Part shown: positions 55,481-63,879 of the stretch, piece after piece | Numbering within the stretch: position 1 is the stretch's first letter | Layout: each line of letters begins with the position of its first letter | Source of the DNA: Pelotomaculum thermopropionicum SI | Lineage (GTDB): Bacteria > Bacillota > Desulfotomaculia > Desulfotomaculales > Pelotomaculaceae | Length of the DNA: 64,000 nt | Reading direction: 5' to 3' | Assembly: GCA_000010565.1 (NCBI GenBank) | Contig: AP009389.1 | Coordinates: 1-64,000, forward strand | Notes under the pieces: generated by a model | What the model saw: the letters and a program-made list of their open reading frames with translations, nothing else | Told to the model about the DNA's origin: nothing | The model's database searches: none | Program-made: the position numbers and the translations under genes

Positions 55481-55514
55481 TAAACCTGTTACTTAAAGAA
55501 GGGGGACAATTGAA

Positions 55515-55832
55515 ATGATGGGCGGCAATATGAGCAAGATGATGAAGCAGGTTCAAAAAATGCAGCAGGACATGCTCAGGTTGCAGGAGGAACTGGGCAA
55601 CCGGACAGTGGAGAGCACGGCCGGCGGCGGGGCGGTGAAGGTAGTGGCCAACGGCAGGAATGAGATTGTTTCAATTGAAATCAAGCCGGAAGCGCTAGAC
55701 CCGGAGGACGTGGAAATGCTCCAGGACATGATTTTGGCGGCGGTCAACGAGGCCCTGAAAAAGGCCCAGGACATGATCTCCCAGGAAATGGGCAGGCTTA
55801 CCGGCAATTTAAAGATTCCCGGCCTGTTTTAA
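55515..55832 (+). CDS. yaaK: YbaB/EbfC family nucleoid-associated protein
   Basis: A 105-residue DNA-binding protein that forms tweezer-like dimers. Seen: N-terminal helix MSKMMKQVQKMQQDMLRLQE, the central sheet VESTAGGGAVKVVANGRNEI and the second helix DMILAAVNEALKKAQDMIS. AAGGGGG precedes ATG 55515. It is encoded between dnaX and recR, its conserved place, and stops three bases before recR. Confidence 0.93.
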   Translation: MMGGNMSKMMKQVQKMQQDMLRLQEELGNRTVESTAGGGAVKVVANGRNEIVSIEIKPEALDPEDVEMLQDMILAAVNEALKKAQDMISQEMGRLTGNLKIPGLF

Positions 55833-55835
55833 GAG

Positions 55836-56438
55836 ATGGACTACTACGCCAAACCGGTTGCCCGCCTGATCGAACAATTGGCCAGACTGCCCGGCATAGG
55901 CCCTAAAACGGCGCAGCGCCTGGCTTTTTACCTTTTGAACGCTCCTCTCGAGGTTGCCCTGAACCTGGCCCGGGCCGTTGAAGAGGCCCGGCAGGCCGTG
56001 CGCTACTGCTCGGTGTGCGGCAACCTTACCGACACCGACCCCTGTTTTATCTGCGGGGACGATCGGCGCAGGCGAGATTTGCTCTGCGTGGTCGAGCGCC
56101 CCAGGGACGTGGTGGCGCTGGAAAAGGCAAGGGTTTTCAAGGGCCTTTATCACGTGCTGCACGGCTCCATTTCGCCGGTGGAGGGGATAGGCCCGGAGCA
56201 GCTTAGAATAAGGGAACTGCTGAAGCGCCTTGAGGGGGGAACGGTAAGAGAAGTGATCCTGGCCACCAACCCAACCGTTGAAGGGGAGACTACCGCCCTT
56301 TACCTGGCCGGTCTGATCAAGCCGCTGGGCGTCAGCGTGACCAGAATTGCCCACGGCCTGCCCGTAGGCGCCGACCTTGAATACGCCGACGAAATGACGC
56401 TGAGCAAGGCGCTGGAAGGCAGGCGGGAAATGAAATAG
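55836..56438 (+). CDS. recR: Recombination protein RecR
   Basis: RecR works with RecO (and RecF) to load RecA on SSB-coated DNA. The 200-residue product has the helix-hairpin-helix [17 protein letters not shown] near 17, the zinc finger [18 protein letters not shown] near 54, and a TOPRIM domain [15 protein letters not shown] near 80. It starts three bases after yaaK; the ribosome site is not strong, so translational coupling is likely. Confidence 0.96.
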   Translation: MDYYAKPVARLIEQLARLPGIGPKTAQRLAFYLLNAPLEVALNLARAVEEARQAVRYCSVCGNLTDTDPCFICGDDRRRRDLLCVVERPRDVVALEKARVFKGLYHVLHGSISPVEGIGPEQLRIRELLKRLEGGTVREVILATNPTVEGETTALYLAGLIKPLGVSVTRIAHGLPVGADLEYADEMTLSKALEGRREMK

Positions 56439-56466
56439 GAATATTTTTCATTCCGGGCCATATAAT
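56439..56466 (+). promoter_or_regulatory. Candidate sporulation sigma-E promoter of bofA
   Basis: GAATATT (56439-56445), 13 bp, CATATAAT (56459-56466). This fits the sigma-E pattern (GnATA-type -35, CATAnnnT -10) better than sigma-A, which would need a -35 at 56438-56443. It begins right after the recR stop codon and lies 23 bp before the chosen bofA start. Confidence 0.6.
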
Positions 56467-56488
56467 GGAGCTAGGGAGGTGCTCCGCC

Positions 56489-56755
56489 TTGGAATGGAAG
56501 TTATTTTTAACGGGCCTGGCCGGACTTTTAGGGCTGTACCTGGTGGGAACGGTACTGTTCCGCCCCTTGAAATTTCTAATCCGCCTGGCCGTCTGGGCTT
56601 TGCTCGGGGCGGTCCTTTTGGCGGCGGCCAATGTATTGCTGGGGCATTTCGGTTTTCACATTGCCGTCAACCCGGTGACCATAATGACCGCCGGTATTCT
56701 CCAGTTGCCGGGGGTGGTGCTGCTGGCGCTGATCAATTATCTGTATATGGGCTGA
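56489..56755 (+). CDS. bofA: Pro-sigma-K processing inhibitor BofA
   Basis: BofA holds the SpoIVFB protease inactive in the outer forespore membrane until the sigma-K checkpoint. From TTG 56489, with GGGAGGTG upstream, the product is 88 residues with two or three hydrophobic segments (LFLTGLAGLLGLYLVGTVLF, LAVWALLGAVLLAAANVLLG). The family end NPVTIMTAGILQLPGVVLLA is present. ATG 56465 in the same frame lies inside the -10 region of the candidate sigma-E promoter and is not the start. Position after recR is conserved. Confidence 0.9.
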   Translation: MEWKLFLTGLAGLLGLYLVGTVLFRPLKFLIRLAVWALLGAVLLAAANVLLGHFGFHIAVNPVTIMTAGILQLPGVVLLALINYLYMG

Positions 56756-56767
56756 TATTTTTTGTAA

Positions 56768-56806
56768 AAAAGGGGGACATCTAAATATGCCCCCCTTTTA
56801 ATTTTG
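56768..56806 (+). terminator. Terminator after bofA
   Basis: Stem AAAAGGGGG (56768-56776) / CCCCCTTTT (56791-56799) followed by AATTTTG. Confidence 0.85.
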
Positions 56807-56837
56807 CCACTAAAAAGGCCGGGAGGTGCGCATAATA

Positions 56838-57503
56838 ATGGCAGGCCGGACGGTGGAGGCATATACCGGCGAGTACGCCAGCGGGAAAAGCGAGAATGCG
56901 GTAAACCGTGCCCTGGAACTGGCCGGCCGGGGCAGAAGGGTCACCCTGGTCGACCTGGATATCGTGGAGCCGGCCTACACCTTAAGGCCCATTCAGGACG
57001 AGCTCAGAGCTAAAGGGGTGGATGTAATTGCCTGGCGGACCGGAGAGGCCCCGGGGCCGGGCGAGGCGGGCGGCTTGATCAGGCCGCAGGCCAGGTGGGC
57101 GCTGCGTCGCCAGGGGGATATCATCCTGGATGTCGGCTACGGGGCGGAAGGGCTTAAAACACTGAACCTGCTGGAAGGCGCGGGCACAGACCCGGACCTG
57201 AAAGTCCTGGCCGTAATTAACGCGCGCCGGCCGCTTACCGCCGGGGTGGAGGACATTGTTGAGTACGTGAGGGGAATGGGGCGGGTGGACGGTCTGATCA
57301 ACAACACCCACCTGGCCGGGGAAACCACCGCCGCAGTGGTGCAGGAAGGGGCCAGGACGGTTGCTGAGGCCGCCGGGATACTGGGCCTGCCGGTGGTGGC
57401 CACGGCGGCGGTGGCAGAAATAGCCTGGGAAATAGGCCCGCTGGACTGCATGGGCAACCCGGTCAGGCCCCTTACCAGGTTCATGCAAAAGGCTTTTTGG
57501 TAG
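56838..57503 (+). CDS. P-loop NTPase, unknown role, upstream of 2-oxoacid oxidoreductase genes
   Basis: From ATG 56838, with GGGAGGTG nine bases upstream, the product is 221 residues. The N-terminal loop GEYASGKSENAVNRALEL is a deviant Walker A motif. VTLVDLDIVEPAYTLRP resembles the switch region of SIMIBI ATPases such as CooC and MinD relatives, and ILDVGYGAEGL resembles Walker B. It overlaps or abuts the oxidoreductase alpha gene region and is probably in the same operon. A role in cofactor insertion or activation is conceivable but not shown. Confidence 0.75.
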   Translation: MAGRTVEAYTGEYASGKSENAVNRALELAGRGRRVTLVDLDIVEPAYTLRPIQDELRAKGVDVIAWRTGEAPGPGEAGGLIRPQARWALRRQGDIILDVGYGAEGLKTLNLLEGAGTDPDLKVLAVINARRPLTAGVEDIVEYVRGMGRVDGLINNTHLAGETTAAVVQEGARTVAEAAGILGLPVVATAAVAEIAWEIGPLDCMGNPVRPLTRFMQKAFW

Positions 57504-57511
57504 GTGGTAAG

Positions 57512-58606
57512 ATGACTGTGGAGATTTTTGAAGGGGAAAAAAGGGCTTTTATGACCGGCAACGAGGTGGTGGCCTGGGCTGCTGTTGCCGCCGGGGCGGA
57601 CATAATGTTCGGCTACCCGATTACGCCCCAGAACGAGATAATGCATTACTGGACCAGGCTGGCTCCCAGGTACGGCAAAAAATTTCTTCAAACCGAGGAC
57701 GAACTGTCGGCCGGGTTTACCACGGCGGGCGGCGTGATGGCCGGGCTGAAGGCTTTTACGGCCACGGCCGGCCCCGGCAACGTCCTGATGCAGGAGCCCA
57801 TGTCCATGGCCGAAATGATGCGCCTGCCCACCGTGGTAGTGGTGCAGCAGCGGGGCGGCCCGTCCACGGCCACGGTCATTTACTCCCAGCAGGAGGTTAC
57901 GCTGACCGCCCTGGGCGGTAACGGCGAGGGCCTGCGGGTTGTTTACTCCACCGCCACGCACCAGGAGCTGTTCGACTATACCATCAAGGCCTTTAACACG
58001 GCCTGGAAGTACCGTTTTCCCACCTTCGTGCTGGGCGACGGCTACCAGGCCAAGATGAGGGAGCCTCTTACCGTTTACAACCCGGCGGGGCGCGGCATCC
58101 GGCTGATCGAGCCGGAGCCCCTGGTGGGTCTTGATGGCGTGCCCGGCAGGGACAGGCCGCCCGCCCAGCACAGGAACACCTTCAGCCTGGAGGAGGAGCT
58201 TTACGAAAAATTGATGGGAGATATTAAAGATTATGAAAAGGCGGCGCCCGAAATTGCCGAGTACCAGTCGGCCGGCACAGAGGACGCCGACCTGGTGGTG
58301 GTGGGGCATGGCGTTGTGTTCAGGGCGGTCAGGGACGCCGTTAAGAGCCTGCGCGAAAACGGCCTAAAGGCAGGCTACTTCCGGCCGGTAACGCTCAGGC
58401 CCTTCCCCGTGCCGCAATTCAGGGAGGTGGCAGGGAGGGCGAAGAAGATTCTGGTCGTTGAGTCGGCGTACGGCCAACTGGCCAGGCTGCTTAAAGAGGC
58501 CGCCTGCGGCACCCCCGCCGGGATCGAGGTCCTGTTCAGGCCCGGCGTCGGGATTACTGCCGGGGAAATAGAGGACAGGGCGAGAGAAATCATATCACTT
58601 TTTTGA
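57512..58606 (+). CDS. korA: 2-oxoacid:ferredoxin oxidoreductase, alpha subunit (KorA/VorB type)
   Basis: A 364-residue subunit that, with beta, gamma and delta subunits, oxidatively decarboxylates a 2-oxoacid to acyl-CoA and reduces ferredoxin. Motifs: FMTGNEVVAWAAVAAGADIM, GYPITPQNEI near 40, TEDELSAGFTTAGGVMAGLK near 60 and TATAGPGNVLMQEPMSMAEM near 85. The last domain holds VVVGHGVVFRAVRDAVKSLR. The set resembles 2-oxoglutarate or branched-chain enzymes; the substrate is undecided. ATG 57512 is preferred over TTG 57497 because of the GGTGG ahead of it. Confidence 0.9.
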   Translation: MTVEIFEGEKRAFMTGNEVVAWAAVAAGADIMFGYPITPQNEIMHYWTRLAPRYGKKFLQTEDELSAGFTTAGGVMAGLKAFTATAGPGNVLMQEPMSMAEMMRLPTVVVVQQRGGPSTATVIYSQQEVTLTALGGNGEGLRVVYSTATHQELFDYTIKAFNTAWKYRFPTFVLGDGYQAKMREPLTVYNPAGRGIRLIEPEPLVGLDGVPGRDRPPAQHRNTFSLEEELYEKLMGDIKDYEKAAPEIAEYQSAGTEDADLVVVGHGVVFRAVRDAVKSLRENGLKAGYFRPVTLRPFPVPQFREVAGRAKKILVVESAYGQLARLLKEAACGTPAGIEVLFRPGVGITAGEIEDRAREIISLF

Positions 58607-58705
58607 GCGGCGACAATGCACTGCCCTATAAAAGCATTTTCTCGCTAAAACATGATCTGATAGAGCCGTGACCAGCATTTTACAATATTAAGGAGGCCTT
58701 TTGTA

Positions 58706-59482
58706 ATGTTCCCACAGCCTGACATGCCGCAGAGCTGGCGGGCTGAAACCAAGCCCCACAAGTTCTGCCCCGGCTGCGGCCATGGCATTGTACTGAAGTG
58801 CCTGGGGCAGGCCATCGATGAACTAGGCCTGCAGGGCAGGACGGTATTCGGTTGCGACATCGGCTGCTCCCTGCTTTCATGGGATTTCTTCAACCTCGAC
58901 AGCGTCCAGACCCACCACGGCCGGACCACCCCCGTCATGACGGGCATAAAAAGGGCCAGGCCGGAGCTGATCTGCGTTGCCTACATGGGTGACGGCGGCG
59001 GATATTCCATTGGCCTTCAGCACCTGATCAGCGCGGCCGCCCGCGATGAAAAGATTACCGTTGTGCTGGCCAACAACACCCTGTACGCGATGACCGGCGG
59101 CCAGCTTGCGCCGACCACCCTGCCCGGGCAGAAGACCGAGACCACGCCCTACGGGCGTGACCCGGAGGCCACCGGCCGGCCCCTGCTGGGGCCGGAGATG
59201 GTTGCGGCGGTTGCCGGGGAAGGGGCCTATGTGGCGCGCGGGAGCATAGCCAATGTCCGGCAGTTGAAAGGCTTTTTAAAAAAGGCGCTGGAAAACCAGA
59301 TGGCCGGGGCCGGGTTTTCCTTTGTCGAAGCCCTCTCAGCCTGCCCCACCAACTGGCGGATGAACGCGAAGGAAACCTGGCGCTTTATCGAAGAAGAAAT
59401 GCAGGGGTATTTCAGGACGGGGGAAATCAAGGTTCCCGGTGCCGTCCGGAAGGAGGCTGAAGATGGTGGGCACAACAGTTAA
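58706..59482 (+). CDS. korB: 2-oxoacid:ferredoxin oxidoreductase, beta subunit (TPP-binding)
   Basis: A 258-residue TPP subunit. It has FCPGCGHGIVLKCLGQAIDE near 24 (Fe-S/TPP entrance), the TPP/Mg motif YMGDGGGYSIGLQHLISAAA near 93 with VVLANN closing it, and TGGQLAPTTLPGQKTETTPY. AAGGAGG precedes ATG 58706. It overlaps the gamma gene by 20 bp, so the two are translationally coupled. Confidence 0.92.
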   Translation: MFPQPDMPQSWRAETKPHKFCPGCGHGIVLKCLGQAIDELGLQGRTVFGCDIGCSLLSWDFFNLDSVQTHHGRTTPVMTGIKRARPELICVAYMGDGGGYSIGLQHLISAAARDEKITVVLANNTLYAMTGGQLAPTTLPGQKTETTPYGRDPEATGRPLLGPEMVAAVAGEGAYVARGSIANVRQLKGFLKKALENQMAGAGFSFVEALSACPTNWRMNAKETWRFIEEEMQGYFRTGEIKVPGAVRKEAEDGGHNS

Positions 59483-60023
59483 AATCGTGCTGGCCGGCGA
59501 AGGAGGGCAGGGCGTCCAGGCGGCGGCGGAGATAATTGCGGAGGCGGCCAACGAGGAAGGCAGGCAGGCCCTTTATATCCCCAACTTCGGGGTGGAACAG
59601 CGGGGCGGAGTATCGGTTGCCTTTGTCCAGGTCGGCGATGAGCCGATCGGCTCTCCCAAGTTCCGGACGGGGGATTTCGTTGTCGCCTTAAGCGGCCGCG
59701 CCGTGCAGCGGACAAGGCAGTATGCCGGCCCGGCAACCACTTTTGTTTACGACAGCAGCATCCAGAACGCAGAAAAAGAACTGCCCGGAGGGGCCGGCAG
59801 GGTGCTGGCCGTGCCGGCCATGGAGACGGCCAAAAAAGAGCTCCACCCGCGGGTGTTCAACATCATCATTTTGGGCGCGGTGGTGGCGCTGACCGGGGTT
59901 ATTTCGCTTGAACGGGCCAGGGCTGCCGTTGAGAAGAAACTGGGTTACAGGTTCGAGAAGCAGCCGGAACTTCGCGAGCTGAACTTTAAGGCGCTGGAGC
60001 GCGGAGCGGCCATGGTTTCCTGA
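59463..60023 (+). CDS. korC: 2-oxoacid:ferredoxin oxidoreductase, gamma subunit
   Basis: From ATG 59463, with AAGGAGG upstream inside korB, the product is 186 residues. The gamma-subunit signature VLAGEGGQGVQAAAEIIAEA is at about 7-26. GVEQRGGVSVAFVQVGDEPI near 45 and FNIIILGAVVALTGVISLER near 135 are also typical. It completes the catalytic CoA-binding part together with korA and korB. Confidence 0.92.
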   Translation: MVGTTVKIVLAGEGGQGVQAAAEIIAEAANEEGRQALYIPNFGVEQRGGVSVAFVQVGDEPIGSPKFRTGDFVVALSGRAVQRTRQYAGPATTFVYDSSIQNAEKELPGGAGRVLAVPAMETAKKELHPRVFNIIILGAVVALTGVISLERARAAVEKKLGYRFEKQPELRELNFKALERGAAMVS

Positions 60024-60070
60024 AAAAGCCGGGTTATTTGCAGGAATTTTTTTCGCTGGAGGCAGAAAAC

Positions 60071-60328
60071 ATGACACCGGAATTCGTACCAAAAACGCAG
60101 AAGCTCGAGAAGGGCACGTTTATCCTTTTTCCCGCCCTTTGCAAGGGATGCGGGCTGTGCATAGAAAAATGCCCCAAAAAGTCAATCGGCTGGTCGGAAG
60201 TGCTGGGAGTATACGGAACCCCCACGGTAGAAGCTAACAACAGTTGCATTGCCTGCGGCATCTGCCAGGCCGTATGCCCGGACTGCGCCATCAGGATTGA
60301 AAAAAATGGAACGGCAGGGAGGCCTTAA
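60071..60328 (+). CDS. korD: 2-oxoacid:ferredoxin oxidoreductase, delta subunit (2[4Fe-4S] ferredoxin)
   Basis: From ATG 60071, with TGGAGG upstream, the product is 85 residues with two [4Fe-4S] motifs: CKGCGLCIEKCPKKS and CIACGICQAVCPDCA. It relays electrons from the TPP subunit to free ferredoxin. A longer frame from TTG 60038 exists but its start overlaps the ribosome-site region. It is the last gene of the korABCD operon; the order alpha, beta, gamma, delta is unusual in placing the ferredoxin last. Confidence 0.9.
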   Translation: MTPEFVPKTQKLEKGTFILFPALCKGCGLCIEKCPKKSIGWSEVLGVYGTPTVEANNSCIACGICQAVCPDCAIRIEKNGTAGRP

Positions 60329-60408
60329 AGGACGGGTCTCTTTTTTCACATGTAATAGAGCCCGCACATAACTTATAAAACAGGGATGTTTGGATGGAGG
60401 CGGTTTTT

Positions 60409-60588
60409 GTGCCCTCTGCCTGCATAATCTGCCTGCGGCCCCGGCCGGACGGCGGCGAAGGCCTCCTGGTCAGGGGCTGTTTTATCTGCCCGGAGTGCGA
60501 GGCCAGGATTGTCTCGCTTTCCGCGGACGATCCGGACTACGGCCGTTACAGGCAAAGTTTAAAAGAGATCTGGCGCCGGCCTGGATGA
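60409..60588 (+). CDS. csfB: Anti-sigma-G factor Gin (CsfB)
   Basis: Gin is a zinc-knuckle anti-sigma factor that blocks sigma-G (and sigma-E in Bacillus) during sporulation. From GTG 60409, with GGAGG eight bases upstream, the product is 59 residues. Cysteines occur as C-x2-C and C-x2-C-x2-C (ACIICL, GCFICPEC), followed by the family tail ISLSADDPDY-like segment (IVSLSADDPDYGRYRQSLKE). Position before a yaaO-type decarboxylase and tmk matches Bacillus csfB. Confidence 0.88.
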   Translation: MPSACIICLRPRPDGGEGLLVRGCFICPECEARIVSLSADDPDYGRYRQSLKEIWRRPG

Positions 60589-60772
60589 CTGAGGCCGCTG
60601 CCGGGTGGACGTGCCGCCAGATGGTCCGGTCTTATTGCCGGGGGGCGCCGGAGCAAAACTTCCGGGTGCAGATGGTAATGCCGCCGGTGTTATGAAAAAT
60701 AAGAGCTTAGCAAATACTGCTTTTTATGGTATTTTATTTTTATTAACGTTTAATATTTCGGAGGTAATGCTT

Positions 60773-62212
60773 TTGGGGCCGGAACAGGAAAGGGCTCCGC
60801 TTTTTGAAGCTCTGGCCGCGCACGTCCGGAAAAACCCGGCCGGTTTGCACGTCCCCGGCCACAGCCGGGGCAGGGGGTTGCCGGAAGAATTGCTGTCCCT
60901 CGGGAGTGCCCTGTTCGGCCTGGACCTGACCGAACTGCCCGGCCTGGACGACCTGCACAGCCCGCGGGGGCCTATTGCCCGGGCGCAGGAGCTGGCGGCG
61001 CAGGCTTACGGCGCCGACCGGACATTTTTCCTTGTTAACGGCACCACCGCGGGCATTCACGCCCTGATTTGCGCGGCAGGCCGGGGGAAAATAATTGTGC
61101 CCAGAAACGCCCACCGCTCGGTGCTGGGCGGCCTGATCCTCTCAGACGCCGATCCGGTTTATGTCGTGCCCGGAATAATTCCCGGCTTTGGCGTGGACTG
61201 CGGCATAACGCCCCGGGAGGCCGCCGGGGCGCTGGATGAGTATCCCGGCGCGGCACTGCTGGTGGTCAGGCCGAATTATTACGGTGTGGCGGAAGACCTG
61301 GACGGGCTGGTTCTGGCTGCCCACATGCGGGACAGACCCCTGATGGTGGACGAGGCGCACGGGGCGCACCTGCGCTTTCATCCCGGCCTGCCGGAAGACG
61401 CCATGGCAGCTGGCGCCGACGCTTCGGTACAGAGCACCCACAAACTGGGCGGCTCCCTGACCCAGAGCTCCATGCTGCACCTGCGCGGCGGCCGCCTGGA
61501 CGCAGAAAAAGTGGCCGCTTCGCTGAGCCTGCTGCAGACCACCAGCCCCTCCTACATTTTAATGGTTTCCCTGGACCTGGCCCGGCGGCAGTTGGCCCTG
61601 ATGGGCGAAGGGCTTATCGAAAGGGTGCTGGAGCTTGCCCGGGAGTTGCGCGGCAGGCTGGCCAGGATAAGGGGGCTGGAAGTTTTAACCGGGGAGCACC
61701 TGCCTGGAAATGCGGCCCGCCTTGATCCGACCAGGCTGGTGATCTCGGTGCGGGGGCTGGGCTTGACCGGCTACCAGGCCGCCGGCCTGCTGGCCGAACG
61801 CTACGGCGTTTTTGTAGAAATGGCCGACTACGGCAACCTGGTAGCCGTCATTTCGGCCGGGACGGCCAGGGCAGACTGCAATGCCCTGGCGCACGCGCTA
61901 GAGGATCTTGCGGCCAGGGAAAGGCCCGGCCGTCGGCTGCCCGCCCTGCCGTTGCCGGCCGGCTTCAGAAAGGTAATGAAGCCGCGCGAGGCATGGTTTT
62001 CCCCGGCTCAAAGGGTTGCCCTGGAAGATGCGAAGGGCAGGGTTTGCGCCGAGATGGTAGCGGTTTACCCGCCGGGCATTCCCGCCGTGTGTCCGGGAGA
62101 GGTAATAACGCCGGAAGTTCACGAATACCTGGTCTTGTTGAGTAAAATGAGGGTGCCCTGCCAGGGGGCCTCCGATCCGGAATTAAAAACAATTAAAGTT
62201 GTGGTAGAATAG
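60773..62212 (+). CDS. yaaO: Orn/Lys/Arg decarboxylase family protein (YaaO-like)
   Basis: A PLP fold type I decarboxylase of about 479 residues. It has GLHVPGHSRGRGLPEE near 25, LVNGTTAGIHALI near 88 (phosphate loop), MVDEAHGAHLRF near 195 and the Schiff-base lysine in QSTHKLGGSLTQSS near 225. Substrate (lysine, arginine or ornithine) is not decided, and it may act in polyamine synthesis. TTG 60773 is chosen because CGGAGG lies eight bases upstream; ATG 60767 is only two bases from it. The neighbours csfB and tmk are conserved partners. Confidence 0.9.
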   Translation: MGPEQERAPLFEALAAHVRKNPAGLHVPGHSRGRGLPEELLSLGSALFGLDLTELPGLDDLHSPRGPIARAQELAAQAYGADRTFFLVNGTTAGIHALICAAGRGKIIVPRNAHRSVLGGLILSDADPVYVVPGIIPGFGVDCGITPREAAGALDEYPGAALLVVRPNYYGVAEDLDGLVLAAHMRDRPLMVDEAHGAHLRFHPGLPEDAMAAGADASVQSTHKLGGSLTQSSMLHLRGGRLDAEKVAASLSLLQTTSPSYILMVSLDLARRQLALMGEGLIERVLELARELRGRLARIRGLEVLTGEHLPGNAARLDPTRLVISVRGLGLTGYQAAGLLAERYGVFVEMADYGNLVAVISAGTARADCNALAHALEDLAARERPGRRLPALPLPAGFRKVMKPREAWFSPAQRVALEDAKGRVCAEMVAVYPPGIPAVCPGEVITPEVHEYLVLLSKMRVPCQGASDPELKTIKVVVE

Positions 62213-62244
62213 TATTGCAGATGCGTTGAAAGGGCTCATTCTTA

Positions 62245-62895
62245 ATGAAAGGAAAATTTATTGTATTCGAGGGCGTTGACGGCTCCGGGAAGACCACCCA
62301 GATCAAGCTGCTGGGGGAAAAGCTCGAGAGTATGGGCTGCCCGGTGGTCTATACCAGGGAGCCGGGCGGCACCAGGGTGGGAGAGCGGATCCGGGAAATT
62401 CTTTTAAACCCGCTGTACGGTGAACTGGTTCCCTGGGCGGAAGCTCTCCTTTACGCGGCAGCGCGCGCCCAGCACGTGGCGCAGGTTATTTTGCCGGCGC
62501 TGAGGGAAGGAAAAGTGGTGCTGTGCGACCGCTTTACCGATTCCAGCCTGGCCTATCAGGGCTACGGGCGGGGCGTGGATATAGAGATGCTGGAACAGGT
62601 GAACCGGCCTGCGGCGGCCGGAGTGGTTCCCGATCTGGTGCTGGTGCTGGATTTTGACCGGGAAGGGCAGACAGAACGGATGGCCCGCTCCGGACGAAGT
62701 GCCGATCGGATTGAGCGGGAGGCGCAGGAGTTTTACCGCCGGGTCCGGTCGGGCTACCTGGCCCTTGCCGCCCGCGCCCCGCGCCGCTACAGGGTGATAG
62801 ACGCAAGCAGGGCGGAAAAACTGGTGCACCTGGATGTGCTGAAGGCGGCAGAGGAGGTGCTGGATGCTTTTCTTAAGGGAAATAGTAGGGCATAG
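62245..62895 (+). CDS. tmk: Thymidylate kinase
   Basis: Tmk phosphorylates dTMP to dTDP. The 216-residue product has the P-loop FEGVDGSGKTTQ (residues 7-18), the substrate motif TREPGGT near 37 and DRFTDSSLAYQGYGR near 92 with the DR/Y pair. The LID region is RMARSGRSADRIE. The 3' end overlaps holB by 32 bp. It has the standard length and position. Confidence 0.96.
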   Translation: MKGKFIVFEGVDGSGKTTQIKLLGEKLESMGCPVVYTREPGGTRVGERIREILLNPLYGELVPWAEALLYAAARAQHVAQVILPALREGKVVLCDRFTDSSLAYQGYGRGVDIEMLEQVNRPAAAGVVPDLVLVLDFDREGQTERMARSGRSADRIEREAQEFYRRVRSGYLALAARAPRRYRVIDASRAEKLVHLDVLKAAEEVLDAFLKGNSRA

Positions 62896-63871
62896 GCAGA
62901 TTACCGGAGCTCTGATGAATGCCGTTGCCTGCGGGCGGGTGGCCCATGCCTACCTCTTTGCCGGGCCTGCCGGAGTGGGAAAAAAAACAACGGCGCTGGC
63001 CTTTGCCCGGGCGTTGCTCTGCCCCGTTCCCGAAGGCGGGGACGCCTGCGGGACCTGCCGGCAGTGCCGGCAGGTGGAGCACCGGAACCATCCCGACCTT
63101 TATATCGTGAATCCTTCCGGGGCTACTATCAAAATCGAACAGATAAGAGAACTGCAGCACCGGGCACCCTACCGCCCCTACCAGGGCGGTCGGAAGCTGT
63201 TTTTAATCTGCCGGGCGGAGACAATGACTGCGGAAGCCGCAAACTGCCTGCTTAAAACCCTGGAAGAGCCTCCGCATGACACGGTGCTTATTCTTGTCTC
63301 CGACCAGCCCCAGAGCCTGCTGCCGACCGTTCTTTCCCGCTGCCAGCAGTGTTTTTTTAAGAGCATACCCCTTTCCGAGCTGTCCGGCAGCCTGACGGCA
63401 AGACACGGCCTGGCTCAGGAAGAGGCCCTGCTGGCTGCCGCCATGTCGGGCGGCAGTATGGGTAAGGCCCTGGCGTATGCCTCCGGCTCTCTGGCGGAAA
63501 GGCGCAATGCGGCCGGGGCGCTGGCCGGGGCGCTGAAGACGGCCGGCCCCCTGGAGGCCCTGGAGATGGCCGGAAAAATATCGGAAGACAGGGAGGAAGC
63601 CCTCTTAATCCTGGAAATGCTCATCTGCTGGTTTAGAGACCTGCTGGTTTACAGGGAAACGGAAGATGCTGCACTTTTGTTCAACGCCGACCGGGCCGGG
63701 CTTGTTAAAAAGGAGGCTCAAAGTTTTCAGCCCGGGCGCCTGGTGGAAATAATAGAGGATATTGAGGCCACTAGAAATAAGATTGAGGCCAACGCCAGCA
63801 CCAGGCTGGCCCTGGAGGCGCTTTTCCTGCGCCTGTCCGGCGGCGCTTGCGCGCAAGAGGCGCCGCCTTAA
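62864..63871 (+). CDS. holB: DNA polymerase III delta' subunit
   Basis: HolB is the non-ATPase stator of the clamp loader. The 335-residue product has a P-loop-like GPAGVGKKTTALAFARALLC near 27, a zinc module CGTCRQCRQVEH near 63, and the SRC motif LSRCQQCFF near 160. No ATPase aspartate pattern matches a working Walker B. ATG 62864 lies inside tmk (32-bp overlap). It precedes ricT, as in Bacillus. Confidence 0.93.
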   Translation: MLFLREIVGHRQITGALMNAVACGRVAHAYLFAGPAGVGKKTTALAFARALLCPVPEGGDACGTCRQCRQVEHRNHPDLYIVNPSGATIKIEQIRELQHRAPYRPYQGGRKLFLICRAETMTAEAANCLLKTLEEPPHDTVLILVSDQPQSLLPTVLSRCQQCFFKSIPLSELSGSLTARHGLAQEEALLAAAMSGGSMGKALAYASGSLAERRNAAGALAGALKTAGPLEALEMAGKISEDREEALLILEMLICWFRDLLVYRETEDAALLFNADRAGLVKKEAQSFQPGRLVEIIEDIEATRNKIEANASTRLALEALFLRLSGGACAQEAPP

Positions 63872-63879
63872 GAGGAGGT

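Noticed and set aside
57137-58309. 390-codon antisense ORF opposite the kor operon
   Set aside because: Shadow of the real genes, with His/Gly/Gln-rich non-protein composition.
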